This document shows positions 1 to 9,029 of a stretch of 47,072 nucleotides of DNA, piece after piece; position 1 is the first letter of the stretch, and the number at the start of each line of letters is the position of its first letter. Origin of the DNA: Jannaschia aquimarina (lineage in GTDB: Bacteria; Pseudomonadota; Alphaproteobacteria; Rhodobacterales; Rhodobacteraceae); the NCBI RefSeq assembly GCF_000877395.1, contig NZ_JYFE01000018.1, forward strand, positions 1-47,072, in the 5' to 3' direction. Both the position numbers and the translations under genes were made by a program. The notes beneath the pieces were generated by a model, which saw only the letters and a program-made list of their open reading frames with translations, was not told the origin of the DNA and did no database searches.

Positions 1-55
1 AGGATGACCTCAGACCGTAGCTTCCGTCAGTGTCCAATTTCCGGGGAGCACCTCA
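1..55. mobile_element. Possible outer end of an IS3-type insertion sequence
   Basis: The first 55 bases read like the end of an IS3-family element: a GTGTCCAATTTCC block followed by GGGGAGCACCTCA ending in CA, the usual IS3 terminus. The transposase fragment beside it loses family similarity close to this point. I recognise this by resemblance only. No partner inverted repeat or target duplication is visible because the window starts here. Confidence 0.3.
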
Positions 56-246
56 AACTCCAAGGTCTGGATCGCAGCGTCGCTATATTGCGGCTGCCGG
101 TTTCGCTTGCCAGTTGCTGGCGGCACCCAGACGATCTCTGGATCGAACCAGATCTTCAGGGAACCGCGCTGCTTCACCGCCTTGTTGTAGGCCGGCCAAT
201 TCTCGGTCTTGTAACTCGGCGGGATGGATCTGCTTATGCAGAACAT
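10..246 (-). pseudogene. IS5-family transposase, N-terminal fragment
   Basis: The frame encodes the N-terminus of an IS5-type DDE transposase. Family hallmarks seen are SYKTENWPAYN, the QRGSLKIWFDPEIVW stretch and RQPQYSDAAIQT, at residues 11-61. A complete protein would be roughly 250-330 residues with a downstream DDE catalytic domain. Here similarity stops after residue 61, about base 64, and the frame ends 17 codons later at base 10 in unrelated sequence that may be the end of another IS. The fragment cannot be catalytic. It is probably the relic of an element interrupted or deleted by a second insertion. Confidence 0.75.
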
Positions 247-663
247 CTAACACACTGGATTCAAGTGATTAATCCAGCTCCAGCTCAGCGTATTAGAGCC
301 CTTCACTATGACAGAGTGGATGAGGCTCGCCCGGTCACTGGGTCGGGCTTGACCAGACCTGATCCATAACAGGATATTCGCTGGGCAAGTCGCCAGTCGT
401 AAGTCAACGGTAATCACGATAGCGGGCGCAATCCGACCCACCTCGGTCCCTGCGCAGTTCGTCAATGCAGGGTTCTCGGCCCATGAATTGGTGCCTGACG
501 AAGTCCTGTGAATTTGAGGCCCGAGAGGCTGCATCTACTCGCTAGCACGTCAGCCTGACGACAGCTCGCCGAGGTCCGGCGCGTCGGGCAATCCGATCAC
601 CATTCCGCGCTTTGGCGAAGGCGCCGCCTTGTCGCCTGCCGCCGGCAGCCATAGATCGCGCCC
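247..663. other. Intergenic region upstream of S49 peptidase, partly IS debris
   Basis: No convincing gene was found. The part next to the transposase fragment, about 247-400, probably belongs to the same broken element, being its upstream flank. The minus-strand frame 247-534 resembles no protein I know. The last 100 bases have the composition of the core genome and should hold the promoter of the S49 peptidase gene. Confidence 0.5.
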
Positions 664-1479
664 ATGCGTTTGCCTGCCCCCATCGAACGACGAATGGACC
701 GTTACAAGTCCGTTTCTGTCATCTCGCTATCCGGCCTCATCGCGGCGGGTCCACGGGGATTGAACCTCGAGAATGTCGGCCCGTTGCTGGCGCGCGGGTT
801 CAGGAAACGTGGGACGGTTGCCGTGGCGCTCAGGCTCAATTCGCCCGGCGGATCGCCAGTGCAATCCTCTCTCATTGGCGCGGCCATCCGGCGCCTCGCG
901 GATGAGATGCAGCTTCCAGTCCACGCTTTCGTCGAGGATGTCGCCGCGTCCGGGGGGTATTGGCTCGCCGCGGCAGCCGACGACATCTGGCTGGACGAAA
1001 GCTCGATCACGGGGTCGATCGGCGTGATTTCGGCGGGGTTCGGGTTCGCGGATGCGATCGACAAGATCGGCGTGGAACGGCGGGTTCACACCGCCGGCGA
1101 AGACAAGTCACTGCTGGACCCGTTCAGACCCGAGCGAGCCGAGGACGTGGACCGGCTCAAGGCGATCCAGGAGCGGATTCACAAGACCTTTATCCAGCAC
1201 GTAAGCGACCGCCGTGGCGATCGCCTCGATCAGAGTCGCGATCTCTTCACGGGTGAGATTTTCGTCGGACAGGATGCCGTGGACGCGGGACTCGCGGACG
1301 GGATCGGACATCTGGTGCCGAAGATGAAGGAACTCTATGGGGAGAAAACGCGCTTTCGGATCCTGAGCCGCCGGCGCCCGCTCCTGGCGCGGCTGATGCC
1401 GAATGCCGGCGAGGGGCTGGTCACGTCCGCGCTGGCCGCGATGGACGAGCGCAGTCTGCGCGCCCGCCTCGGTCTCTGA
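664..1479 (+). CDS. S49-family serine peptidase (SohB/SppA-like)
   Basis: This 271-residue single-domain peptidase is of the signal-peptide-peptidase/SohB type, which cleaves peptides in or near the membrane with a Ser-Lys dyad. The nucleophile is Ser96 in DVAASGGYW and the general base is Lys148 in GEDKSLLDPF. The 52-residue spacing equals that of short SppA enzymes. LNSPGGSPVQSS at 58-69 is the oxyanion-hole region, and SITGSIGVIS follows the nucleophile. No clear signal peptide or membrane anchor is seen, so it may be cytoplasmic or peripheral. ATG 694 is an alternative start. The gene leads a plus-strand group with the zinc-ribbon protein and the exchanger. Confidence 0.88.
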   Translation: MRLPAPIERRMDRYKSVSVISLSGLIAAGPRGLNLENVGPLLARGFRKRGTVAVALRLNSPGGSPVQSSLIGAAIRRLADEMQLPVHAFVEDVAASGGYWLAAAADDIWLDESSITGSIGVISAGFGFADAIDKIGVERRVHTAGEDKSLLDPFRPERAEDVDRLKAIQERIHKTFIQHVSDRRGDRLDQSRDLFTGEIFVGQDAVDAGLADGIGHLVPKMKELYGEKTRFRILSRRRPLLARLMPNAGEGLVTSALAAMDERSLRARLGL

Positions 1480-1494
1480 GGGAAGGACGGCATC

Positions 1495-1659
1495 GTGATC
1501 GTCAAGATCGTCACCCTGTTTCTGATCGGCATGGCCGTGCTTGCGATGTTCGGACGGCTTCGCCTTCCTGGCACACCAAAGGCGGGCCTGCCGCGCAAAT
1601 GCAAATCCTGCGGTGCCCCGCGCGTCGGTCGCGGTCCTTGCCCCTGCGGAAAGGGCTGA
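1495..1659 (+). CDS. Small membrane-anchored zinc-ribbon-like protein
   Basis: This 54-residue protein starts at GTG, 15 bases after the S49 peptidase gene and 7 bases before the exchanger gene. Residues 4-19 form one hydrophobic segment (IVTLFLIGMAVLAMF). The C-terminus has two cysteine pairs, Cys36-x2-Cys39 and Cys49-x-Cys51, in KCKSCG and GPCPCGKG, which look like a minimal metal-binding ribbon. A GGAAGG sequence lies just upstream. Function is unknown. Tight packing between two real genes and the protein-like composition support it. I recall similar short proteins in Rhodobacterales but cannot check. Confidence 0.65.
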   Translation: MIVKIVTLFLIGMAVLAMFGRLRLPGTPKAGLPRKCKSCGAPRVGRGPCPCGKG

Positions 1660-1666
1660 GCCCGTC

Positions 1667-2593
1667 ATGATCATCGAATTTGCCAGCGTGGCTGTCGGCC
1701 TGCTGATCCTGATTTTTGCAGGAGACGCACTCGTCAAGGGCGCCGTCAATCTTGCGCTGCGGCTCGGGTTGCCTGCCCTCGTGGTCAGTCTGACGGTCGT
1801 GGCGTTCGGAACGTCGGCCCCAGAACTCCTGGTCAGTGTGCAGGCCGTGATCGACGGTGTTCCGGGGCTCGCGCTGGGCAACGTGGTCGGGTCGAACACG
1901 GCGAATGTCCTTTTGGTGCTCGGGGTGCCTGCACTGATCGCGACGTTGCACACCTCCAACTGCGAAACGCGCAAGGACTACGCCTACATGGTCGTCGCGA
2001 GCCTGATCTTCATCGCGCTCTGCTTCTCCGGGTCGCTCGTCTGGTGGAACGGCCTGATCCTCCTGTCCGTGTTGGTGGCGATCCTTCTGGCCACCTTTCT
2101 TTCCTCGCGCGGGGCAGAGGATGAGGTCGAGGGGGCGGATGACAGCCTTCCAGGTTGGAAGCTGACCACCTTCCTCGTTCTCGGTCTCATCGGTTTGCCC
2201 CTTGGGGCCAGCTTGCTGGTCGACGGGGCGAGCGAAATCGCGCGAGCGTTCGGGGTGACCGAAACGGTGATCGGTCTGACGCTGGTCGCAATCGGAACCT
2301 CGTTACCGGAACTGGCGACCACCGTCATGGCCGCGATCCGGAGACACGCGGACGTGGCGCTGGGAAATGTCATCGGCTCTAACCTGTTCAACCTGACGGC
2401 GATCGTCGGGATCACCGTTCTGGTCGGTCCGATCCCGGTCGAGGAGTCCTTCTTGCGGCTCGACCTGTGGATCATGCTCGGCGCGACCGCGCTGCTGATC
2501 CCGTTCGTCTTCCTCAGGCAGGATATCACACGCCTCTGGGGCATAGGTCTCTTTGCGATCTACGTCGCTTACCTGGTCCTGGTGCTCGTATGA
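1667..2593 (+). CDS. Calcium/sodium antiporter (CaCA superfamily, YrbG-like)
   Basis: This 308-residue inner-membrane exchanger has the two inverted repeats of the K+-independent CaCA family. Each repeat has the ion-binding signature: VAFGTSAPELLVS with GNVVGSNTANV in the first half, and VAIGTSLPELATT with GNVIGSNLFNL in the second. About ten hydrophobic helices are evident, with an acidic cytoplasmic loop (GAEDEVEGADDS) between halves. It should exchange Ca2+ for Na+ or H+. ATG 1667 is chosen because the first helix begins right after it and it follows the preceding stop by 7 bases. Its stop overlaps the next ATG by four bases (ATGA), suggesting translational coupling. Confidence 0.92.
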   Translation: MIIEFASVAVGLLILIFAGDALVKGAVNLALRLGLPALVVSLTVVAFGTSAPELLVSVQAVIDGVPGLALGNVVGSNTANVLLVLGVPALIATLHTSNCETRKDYAYMVVASLIFIALCFSGSLVWWNGLILLSVLVAILLATFLSSRGAEDEVEGADDSLPGWKLTTFLVLGLIGLPLGASLLVDGASEIARAFGVTETVIGLTLVAIGTSLPELATTVMAAIRRHADVALGNVIGSNLFNLTAIVGITVLVGPIPVEESFLRLDLWIMLGATALLIPFVFLRQDITRLWGIGLFAIYVAYLVLVLV

Positions 2594-3369
2594 GGGCGCT
2601 CGTCACCGGGGGCGGGGCGCGCCTCGGCGCCGCGATGGCCGAAGAGTTGGCGGCTCTCGGCTTCGACGTCGCGGTGCATTTCTCGCGGTCTGAGGGCGGC
2701 GCGAAAACGACGCGGGATCGCATCCGGAGGACTGGGCGATCTGCCGAAACGATACAATGCGATCTCCTGGACCTCGACGCGGCAGGCGACCTCGTTCCGC
2801 AGGCCGCGGATCTGCTGGGCGGTCCGCTGACGCTCTTAGTGAACAACGCTTCGATCTTCGAGCATGACGACATCGACAGCGCGACCACCGAAAGCTGGGA
2901 TCGGCACATACGGTCGAACCTTCAAGCGCCGTTCATCCTGACGCAGCATTTTGCACGTCAGGTGCCCGGCCCGGTCGAGGATGAGAATGGAGAGCCCCTT
3001 GCCACGGCAATGGTTGTGAACATGGTCGATCAGCGGGTTCGAAAGCTGACGCCCGAGTTCATGACCTACACGTTGGCCAAGGCGGGCCTGTGGACGTTTA
3101 CGCAGACCTCCGCGCAGGCCTTGGCGCCTCGCGGCATTCGTGTGAACGCGATCGGCCCGGGACCGACCATGCAAGGGGCGCGTCAGTCACCGGCGCATTT
3201 CGCTGCCCAGAGGGCGGCCACGATCCTTGGCCGCGGTGCGGATCCGCAAGGGATCCGCGATGCACTGCGCTATCTCGTCGGCGCGCGCTCCGTGACTGGA
3301 CAGCTGATCTGCGTCGATGGCGGCCAGCATCTCGCATGGCAGACCCCGGACGTTCTGGGCGTCGAATAG
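2590..3369 (+). CDS. SDR-family oxidoreductase, pteridine-reductase (FolM/PTR1)-like
   Basis: This 259-residue short-chain dehydrogenase has the cofactor motif TGGGARLG at residues 6-13, NNAS at about 85-88, and the catalytic pair Tyr160 and Lys164 in YTLAK. The Arg after the glycine motif, HFSRSEG after the second strand, VNMVDQR and the RVNAIGPGPTM stretch recall FolM and pteridine reductases, which reduce dihydrobiopterin or dihydromonapterin with NADPH. The precise substrate is inference. It is coupled to the exchanger by an ATGA overlap, with no obvious functional link. Confidence 0.85.
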   Translation: MRALVTGGGARLGAAMAEELAALGFDVAVHFSRSEGGAKTTRDRIRRTGRSAETIQCDLLDLDAAGDLVPQAADLLGGPLTLLVNNASIFEHDDIDSATTESWDRHIRSNLQAPFILTQHFARQVPGPVEDENGEPLATAMVVNMVDQRVRKLTPEFMTYTLAKAGLWTFTQTSAQALAPRGIRVNAIGPGPTMQGARQSPAHFAAQRAATILGRGADPQGIRDALRYLVGARSVTGQLICVDGGQHLAWQTPDVLGVE

Positions 3370-3682
3370 GCGATCGGACCTTCCCCAAGGGCAGAGTACC
3401 GCTGGATTTCTCCACTCCCGCGTTGGATCGGAGCGGCTCGTTCATAATTTCTTAGGGATTTGAGGCAGATGAGCACTGCATTTGAAACAGATCAAGGAAA
3501 TCATGGACTTAATTTTTTTTCCGGCGCCTTACAATGTGGCGAATTCATGACAAGGGCCTTGATGGGCAAGGTCGAGGCGAATCCACCCCCAGCTTTATCC
3601 ACAGGGCTTTCCACTTATCTGGGGGCGGGCGGCCCCTTGCAACGCAAACACGGGTGAGGCAGCCCCGGACAGGGAATCGGAG
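3370..3682. other. AT-richer intergenic region upstream of uvrC
   Basis: This is a 313-base stretch without a supported gene. Bases about 3440-3525 are clearly AT-richer than the surroundings, with a run of eight T at about 3510. An ATG-started frame at 3460-3657 encodes 65 residues of no recognisable family and I do not call it. The region probably holds the uvrC promoter, and it contains a perfect DnaA-box sequence. Confidence 0.6.
3595..3603 (+). promoter_or_regulatory. Perfect DnaA-box consensus (TTATCCACA)
   Basis: TTATCCACA matches the consensus TTATNCACA exactly and lies 80 bases upstream of uvrC, just after an AT-rich stretch. One 9-mer alone can occur by chance. No second perfect box was seen in the gap, so an origin is not supported; DnaA regulation of uvrC is possible. 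Confidence 0.3.
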
Positions 3683-5560
3683 ATGACGTCGGATAGTTCG
3701 GAGAGCAGGGCGGCGGTCCCGACGGGGCCGGATGTCATCAAGCGGTTCTGGCGCAAGCTGGATGCGTCGCCGGGTGTCTATCGCATGCTCGATGCCGAGA
3801 GCCGCGTCCTTTATGTCGGCAAGGCCCGCAACCTGAAAGCGCGGGTGGCGAATTACACTCGGCTTCAGGGGCATTCGCCACGCATCCGCCGGATGATCCA
3901 GGACACCGCGTCGATGATGGTCCTGACGACGAACAGCGAGCTCGAAGCGCTGCTGCTCGAACAGAACCTCATCAAGCAACTCAGGCCGCGGTACAACGTG
4001 CTGCTGCGCGACGACAAGTCGTTCCCGAACATCGAGATCACGCGCGCGCATGCGTTCCCGCAGATCCGCAAGCACCGGGGCCGCAAGGGCGATCGGAACA
4101 CCTATTTCGGCCCCTTCGCCAGCGCGGGGGCCGTGAACCGCGTTCTGAACCAACTCCAGCGCGTCTTCCTGCTTCGCAACTGCTCGGACAGCGATTTCGA
4201 AGGGCGGACCCGGCCCTGCCTCAACTACCAGATCAAGCGGTGCAGCGCGCCCTGCGTCGGGTTCATCAGCCCCGAAGACTATCGCGAGTCGGTCAGGGAT
4301 GCCGAGCGGTTCCTGCGTGGCGAGACCACCGATATTCAGGAGCGTCTTGCCCACGACATGGAGCAGGCCGCCGCCGAGATGGAGTTCGAGCGGGCCGCCG
4401 CGCTTCGGGACCGCATCAAGGCGATGACGAATGTGCAATCGACCCAGGGTGTGAACCCGCAGGGCGTGGCCGAGGCGGATATCATCGGCCTGCACATGGA
4501 AGGCGGGCAGGCCTGCATCCAGGTCTTCTTCATCCGTGCGAACCAGAATTGGGGCAATCGCGATTTCTACCCGAAAGTGGCGGAAGACATGTCCCCGACC
4601 GAGGTCATGGAAGGGTTCGTCGGTCAGTTCTATGACGACAAGGAGCCTCCGCGCATGCTCCTGCTGAGCCACGGCATCGAGGATGGCGATCTGATGATCG
4701 ACGCCTTGTCCGAAAAGGCCGGCCGGAAGGTGCAGATCCTTGTGCCGCAGAGGGGCGAGAAGTTCGACCTCGTCCAGAGCGCCGTCCGGAATGCGCGCGA
4801 AAGTCTCGGCCGCAAGATGTCAGAGAGTGCGACCCAAGCCAAACTCCTGGACGGGATCCGGGAGGCGTTCGGGCTGGACGCCGCGCCCCGGCGGATCGAG
4901 ACCTACGACAACTCCCACATACAGGGCAGCCACGCCGTTGGCGCGATGATCGTTACCGGTCCGGAAGGCTTCGAGAAGTCCCAGTATCGCAAGTTCAACA
5001 TCCGCGGTGACGAACTCACGCCGGGCGACGACTTCGGCATGATGAAGGAGGTCCTGACCCGACGCTTCAAGCGCCTCCTCAAGGAAGATCCGGACCGCAG
5101 CGGTGAGACCTGGCCGGATCTCCTGCTGATAGATGGCGGTGCGGGGCAGGTCGGCGCGGTGGTGTCCATCATGAAGGAGCTGGGCGTGGCCGACATCCCG
5201 ATCGTCGGCGTTGCCAAGGGCGTCGACCGCGACCACGGCAAGGAAGAGTTCCACCGCCCGGGTGCGCGTCCGTTCGCCCTGCGCCGTAACGATCCGGTGC
5301 TCTATTTCGTGCAGCGGATGCGGGACGAGGCGCATCGCTTCGCCATCGGCACGCACCGGGCGAAACGCGCGAAGGCGCTCGTCGCCAATCCGCTGGACGA
5401 GGTTGCCGGCGTCGGTCCCGGACGGAAGCGGGCGCTCCTGCAGCATTTCGGAAGCGCCAAGGCCGTCTCGCGCGCCGCTCTGGCCGATCTGAAATCAGTC
5501 GATGGGATCAGTGACGCTTTGGCCGAGGCGATCCACCGCCACTTCCACGAACGCGGCTAG
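3683..5560 (+). CDS. uvrC: Excinuclease ABC subunit C (UvrC)
   Basis: This 625-residue nucleotide-excision-repair nuclease makes both incisions around a UvrAB-marked lesion. Domains in order: an N-terminal GIY-YIG nuclease with PGVYRM and [13 protein letters not shown] (residues about 30-60); a cysteine-containing region ([20 protein letters not shown]); the UVR motif that binds UvrB ([15 protein letters not shown], about 235-250); the RNase H-like domain for the 5' incision ([19 protein letters not shown]); and a C-terminal helix-hairpin-helix pair. Length is normal. It is transcribed alone and ends against a convergent hairpin. Confidence 0.97.
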   Translation: MTSDSSESRAAVPTGPDVIKRFWRKLDASPGVYRMLDAESRVLYVGKARNLKARVANYTRLQGHSPRIRRMIQDTASMMVLTTNSELEALLLEQNLIKQLRPRYNVLLRDDKSFPNIEITRAHAFPQIRKHRGRKGDRNTYFGPFASAGAVNRVLNQLQRVFLLRNCSDSDFEGRTRPCLNYQIKRCSAPCVGFISPEDYRESVRDAERFLRGETTDIQERLAHDMEQAAAEMEFERAAALRDRIKAMTNVQSTQGVNPQGVAEADIIGLHMEGGQACIQVFFIRANQNWGNRDFYPKVAEDMSPTEVMEGFVGQFYDDKEPPRMLLLSHGIEDGDLMIDALSEKAGRKVQILVPQRGEKFDLVQSAVRNARESLGRKMSESATQAKLLDGIREAFGLDAAPRRIETYDNSHIQGSHAVGAMIVTGPEGFEKSQYRKFNIRGDELTPGDDFGMMKEVLTRRFKRLLKEDPDRSGETWPDLLLIDGGAGQVGAVVSIMKELGVADIPIVGVAKGVDRDHGKEEFHRPGARPFALRRNDPVLYFVQRMRDEAHRFAIGTHRAKRAKALVANPLDEVAGVGPGRKRALLQHFGSAKAVSRAALADLKSVDGISDALAEAIHRHFHERG

Positions 5561-5584
5561 GTCCCGCCTAGAGGGCCGAAACGC

Positions 5585-5611
5585 GACCGGCGGCCGTTGC
5601 GGCCGCCGGTC
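5585..5611. terminator. Bidirectional hairpin between uvrC and the RTX gene
   Basis: A perfect 12-bp inverted repeat, GACCGGCGGCCG with a TTG loop and its complement, lies between two convergent genes. There is no T-run, so it would act as a strong stem-loop or mRNA end protector rather than a classical intrinsic terminator. Confidence 0.6.
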
Positions 5612-5632
5612 CGGTTCTGGCGATCGAGACGC

Positions 5633-7438
5633 TCAGAGGAACAGTTCTGCCTCGATTGTTTCGGCGGACGTGTTCCGAACGAGGATGCTGCCTCCATCGT
5701 ATTCGATCAGGGCACCCCGATCCGTATCGGTCACGGTGATGCCGGGGTCGGCATTATCGGAACCGGTATCGATGCGGATCGAGTCGTCGTCGGCATCGAA
5801 GCCCTTGATGATGTCGGCCCCCTCGTCCTCGGTCGAGCGGAAGACGAAGGTGTCTTCGCCCTTCCCGCCCTTCAGCGTGTCGTCACCGGCGCCGCCCGTG
5901 ATCGTGTCGTCTCCGCTGCCGCCCTTGATCCTGTCGTTGCCGGCACCGCCGTCGATCACGTCGTGACCTTTTCCGCCAAAGGCTCTGTCGTTGCCGTCGC
6001 CACCTTCGATGGTGTCGTCGCCCTTGCCGCCTTTCAGCCTGTCGTCACCTTCGCCGCCGGACATTTCGTCATGGCCGCCATTTCCCTTGAGCCGGTCGTC
6101 GCCTGCCCCGCCGGACAGCGCGTCGTCTCCGCCGCGACCCCGGATCGCATCGTCGCCATCCGTGCCGCTCAGAACATCGTCCGCGGAGGTGCCCTTAAGG
6201 TTGACCGGCTCTGCCGGCTCTTCGGTCACGACGCCTTCGGACGAGACCGAGAAAGTGACCTCCTCGACCGCGCCGTCGCGGCTGTCATCAGCGAGCCAGG
6301 AGTTGAAAGTGACGACGATCGAGCCGTCTTCGAGCTGCGCCAGCGTCGGATCGGCCTGATCGCCATCGGTCCCTTCGTGAATGCGGATCTCCTCGCTTTC
6401 GGGCCGGCCGTCCTCGTCGAAGAAACGAATGTAGATATCGCTCAGATTGGCGTCCTCGGGTCGATCCTTCCAGGCGACCGCGAATCCGCCGCCGTCGAGG
6501 ACCAGTATCTGGGGATCGCCCTGATAGCCCGAATCCGAGTCCGTGACCTTGATCGGGTCCCCGCTCGCGTTTCCGTCCCGGTCGAAGACCTGGACCCGGA
6601 TGTCGTTGTTGCGCGGCGTCGATTTGCCGTCGGGATCGATCATGTAGGCCACGATGAATCCGTCACCGTAGGCGGCGATTTCGGAGTTGGAATGTTCCCA
6701 GCCAAAGCTCGCCGTTTCGATCAGGACCTTCGCCGCGCCGTCCTTGGTGCCATCCGCGTTGAAGAACTGGCCAAGCAGGGGGATGTCCTTGCCGCTCTTG
6801 CTGGTATCTCCGAAGGTCACGACATAGCCGCCATCCGCGAACCCGAAGACGTCCTGGACATGGGTCAGCTTCTTCGCGTCGTCATTGACCTGCACTTCGC
6901 CGCCGACCTTGCTTCCGCTTTCGTCGAAGCGCTGGAGGAAGATGTCCCGCTCGGTGGCGAGACCCTGTTGCGCCCGGCCGGTGACGTCGCCTTGCCAGGT
7001 CACGACGAAGCCGCCGTCGGGCAGGCTGTCGACCGACGGCATGTAGCCGAAGCTGGCGAAAGCGTCGTCGTTCACGGTCACGAGGCCGCCGACCTTTCCT
7101 CCGTCCTGGTCGAGGATCTGAAGCTTGAAGTCGCCGGGCCGGCCGAGGACGTCGTTGCCGTCCTTCCAGACCAGCGCGATGTTCCCGTTCGCCAGAAGCG
7201 TCATGTCGGGCTGCATCTGCTTGTTGACGTCCGAGACGACGATCTCGCCGCCGACCGCGTTGCCGTTCGCGTCGTATTTCCGGCCAAGCAGCGTGTCCGT
7301 CCGTCCGTCGAGAGGGCTGTTCTCCCAGACGATGAAGTATCCGCCATCCGGCGTCGCGATGACCTGGGTCCCGTCCTTGAAAGAGCCCGTTGAGGCGCTG
7401 ACGGTCTCTTGCGGTGACATCTGATCCAGAGGGGACAT
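5633..7438 (-). CDS. Secreted RTX-type calcium-binding protein with N-terminal beta repeats
   Basis: This 601-residue acidic protein is probably exported by a type I secretion system. Residues about 20-410 hold at least six degenerate repeats of about 60 residues built around [48 protein letters not shown] and DGSIVVTFN, suggesting a beta-propeller or stacked beta sheets. Residues 416 to about 530 contain a long run of RTX nonapeptides (GGxGxDxxx, e.g. [10 protein letters not shown]). The C-terminus ends in ELFL, like uncleaved type I signals. There is no N-terminal signal peptide. ATG 7438 is chosen for the GGAAAGGAG sequence upstream. No transporter genes are nearby, and the function of the N-terminal part is unknown. 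Confidence 0.87.
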   Translation of the reverse strand: MSPLDQMSPQETVSASTGSFKDGTQVIATPDGGYFIVWENSPLDGRTDTLLGRKYDANGNAVGGEIVVSDVNKQMQPDMTLLANGNIALVWKDGNDVLGRPGDFKLQILDQDGGKVGGLVTVNDDAFASFGYMPSVDSLPDGGFVVTWQGDVTGRAQQGLATERDIFLQRFDESGSKVGGEVQVNDDAKKLTHVQDVFGFADGGYVVTFGDTSKSGKDIPLLGQFFNADGTKDGAAKVLIETASFGWEHSNSEIAAYGDGFIVAYMIDPDGKSTPRNNDIRVQVFDRDGNASGDPIKVTDSDSGYQGDPQILVLDGGGFAVAWKDRPEDANLSDIYIRFFDEDGRPESEEIRIHEGTDGDQADPTLAQLEDGSIVVTFNSWLADDSRDGAVEEVTFSVSSEGVVTEEPAEPVNLKGTSADDVLSGTDGDDAIRGRGGDDALSGGAGDDRLKGNGGHDEMSGGEGDDRLKGGKGDDTIEGGDGNDRAFGGKGHDVIDGGAGNDRIKGGSGDDTITGGAGDDTLKGGKGEDTFVFRSTEDEGADIIKGFDADDDSIRIDTGSDNADPGITVTDTDRGALIEYDGGSILVRNTSAETIEAELFL

Positions 7439-7462
7439 TGCGACTCCTTTCCAAAGAATGCG

Positions 7463-7486
7463 GCGCGGAGAGAGCAGTCTCCGCGC
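7463..7486 (-). promoter_or_regulatory. Stem-loop in the RTX gene leader
   Basis: A perfect 9-bp inverted repeat (GCGCGGAGA, six-base loop, TCTCCGCGC) lies 24 bases upstream of the RTX start codon, just ahead of its ribosome-binding site. It could influence leader stability or translation, or be the terminator of the upstream minus-strand gene. Confidence 0.4.
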
Positions 7487-7688
7487 ATCCAAATGTGGAC
7501 AAAACCTGCCGGACCCGTGGCCCGACGGCCGCAACCTGCCGCCGGGTCGTGACGGGGAATTGGCGCAAATCGGGCCGCTTCAGAGCCTATTGGACGCGCA
7601 CGCGATGCCAGTTCGGCTCGCGCGGTATCTTTGTTCCCGGAGGTGTTGTGGGCTGTCGGGCCCTATGCCGTGCGGTCGCTGCCGGCCG

Positions 7689-8150
7689 TTACCGCCACTG
7701 CATGCAATCCCAGCCGACAAGCTCGGTGGTCTCATCTAACGCGGCGGCCTCGATCGTGCCGCCGGCGAGATACGCGGCATAGAGCACGCCGTCCCCGCCA
7801 TACATCCGGTCGAGCTGGGGACCGGACTTGTCCTTCAGCAATGCGATGGCACGACCGTCTTCCGAGAAGGTCATCATGTCGGCGACGATGCTGTCGGAGT
7901 TTTCGATGGTCGTGTTTTTCCGCGGAAACGAGTACACCGACAGGACACCGCCCATCGGTGGCAGGTTGCGCGTGTTCGTGAGACCCTGGCCGGACTCGAT
8001 CCGGCGTTCATGGATGTCCATCATCAGCGTCGAGCGGATCACGCCGGTCCGGAACTCCACCAGACCCGTGAGACAATCCCCCTCCTGTGCCTGGACGGGC
8101 TGGCCCAGCGCGAGAAATCCAAGGAGTGCCATTCGACCGATAGGGCCCAT
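7689..8150 (-). CDS. Small exported protein of unknown function
   Basis: This 153-residue protein has a typical signal peptide: basic start, hydrophobic MALLGFLALG, and a likely cut after VQA before QEGDC. The mature part has two cysteines (GDCLTG near the start and WDCMQW at the end), possibly a disulfide joining the termini. I recognise no family. The start is set at ATG 8150, where the signal peptide begins; the upstream ATG at 8222 would add a non-signal-like extension. It lies on the same strand as the RTX gene, separated by about 250 bases, and divergently from pgsA. Confidence 0.65.
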   Translation of the reverse strand: MGPIGRMALLGFLALGQPVQAQEGDCLTGLVEFRTGVIRSTLMMDIHERRIESGQGLTNTRNLPPMGGVLSVYSFPRKNTTIENSDSIVADMMTFSEDGRAIALLKDKSGPQLDRMYGGDGVLYAAYLAGGTIEAAALDETTELVGWDCMQWR

Positions 8151-8348
8151 ATCGAACCTCGTTATACTTATCGTCTCCAATATGAAGGAGAATTCGGCGG
8201 ATTTGAGGGATATTGCAGGCACCTTCGCGACGATCCGCCGGGATCACGATGGCATGCCCGTCCCGGGTGGGTCGCGACGCCGCAACAGCGCGGCGGGGGC
8301 ACGGCATCGGGGATGGAACGCCCAACGGAACCCCGCTAAGTCAGGCAA

Positions 8349-9029
8349 ATGACTTGGACCGTGCCGAACATCCTCACGCTGATCCGCCTGCTGGCGGCGC
8401 CGGGTGTGGCCGTGATGTTCCTGTTCTTCGCGCGACCCTGGGCGGATTGGTTCGCGCTCTTGCTGTTCGTGTCGGCGGCCGTGACCGACTGGTTCGATGG
8501 CTACATCGCTCGGGAGTGGAACCAGGCGACCAAGCTGGGGGCGATGCTGGATCCGATCGCGGACAAGGCGATGGTCGTGATCGCGCTTTGCGTGATCACC
8601 GGCTTTTCGGGGATGAATCCATGGTTCCTCCTGCCCGCGACCGTGATCCTCTTCAGAGAGGTTTTCGTCAGCGGTCTCAGAGAGTTCCTGGGTGATGTCG
8701 CTGGCGTTCTGAAGGTGACCCCGCTGGCGAAGTGGAAGACGACGGCGCAGATGGTCGCGATCGCCGTCCTGTTCGCCACGGGGGTGTTCCAACACGAGTT
8801 TCTCGACCGGACGCAGGGGATGGACGGGGCCATGGTCGGCAGCGTCCTGTCCGGTGCGCAGGAGGATACGTCCGGCGTCCTGCTCTATTATCGGCTGGAG
8901 ATCGTGACTTGGTGGACGGGCACCGTGCTTCTCTGGGTGGCGGCGGGGTTAACCGCTTGGACTGGTTGGGATTATTTCACGAAAGCGTTGCCGCATCTGC
9001 GCGACAAGCCGAGTGGGGGGCAGGCATGA
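8349..9029 (+). CDS. pgsA: CDP-diacylglycerol-glycerol-3-phosphate 3-phosphatidyltransferase
   Basis: This inner-membrane enzyme forms phosphatidylglycerol phosphate from CDP-diacylglycerol and glycerol-3-phosphate, the committed step to phosphatidylglycerol and cardiolipin. The CDP-alcohol phosphotransferase signature D-G-x2-A-R-x8-G-x3-D-x3-D is complete from Asp50 to Asp72. The N-terminus TVPNILTLIRLLAAP is characteristic of PgsA. Length is 226 residues, slightly longer than the usual 180-200 because of a hydrophilic loop (about 150-180) before the last helix. Its stop overlaps moaD by ATGA, giving a pgsA-moaD-moaE operon. Confidence 0.95.
   Translation: MTWTVPNILTLIRLLAAPGVAVMFLFFARPWADWFALLLFVSAAVTDWFDGYIAREWNQATKLGAMLDPIADKAMVVIALCVITGFSGMNPWFLLPATVILFREVFVSGLREFLGDVAGVLKVTPLAKWKTTAQMVAIAVLFATGVFQHEFLDRTQGMDGAMVGSVLSGAQEDTSGVLLYYRLEIVTWWTGTVLLWVAAGLTAWTGWDYFTKALPHLRDKPSGGQA

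Noticed and set aside
3460-3657. 65-residue frame before uvrC
   Set aside because: No family, no clear ribosome-binding site, and it runs through the AT-rich control region.
3370-3682. Replication origin
   Set aside because: Only one perfect DnaA box and no dnaA, hemE, par or rep gene nearby.
5597-7393. 598-residue plus-strand frame opposite the RTX gene
   Set aside because: Repetitive sequence reflects the RTX repeats read antisense; the minus strand has family features and a ribosome-binding site.
8223-8348. Riboswitch or small RNA ahead of pgsA
   Set aside because: GC-rich with weak hairpins, but no known conserved riboswitch pattern.
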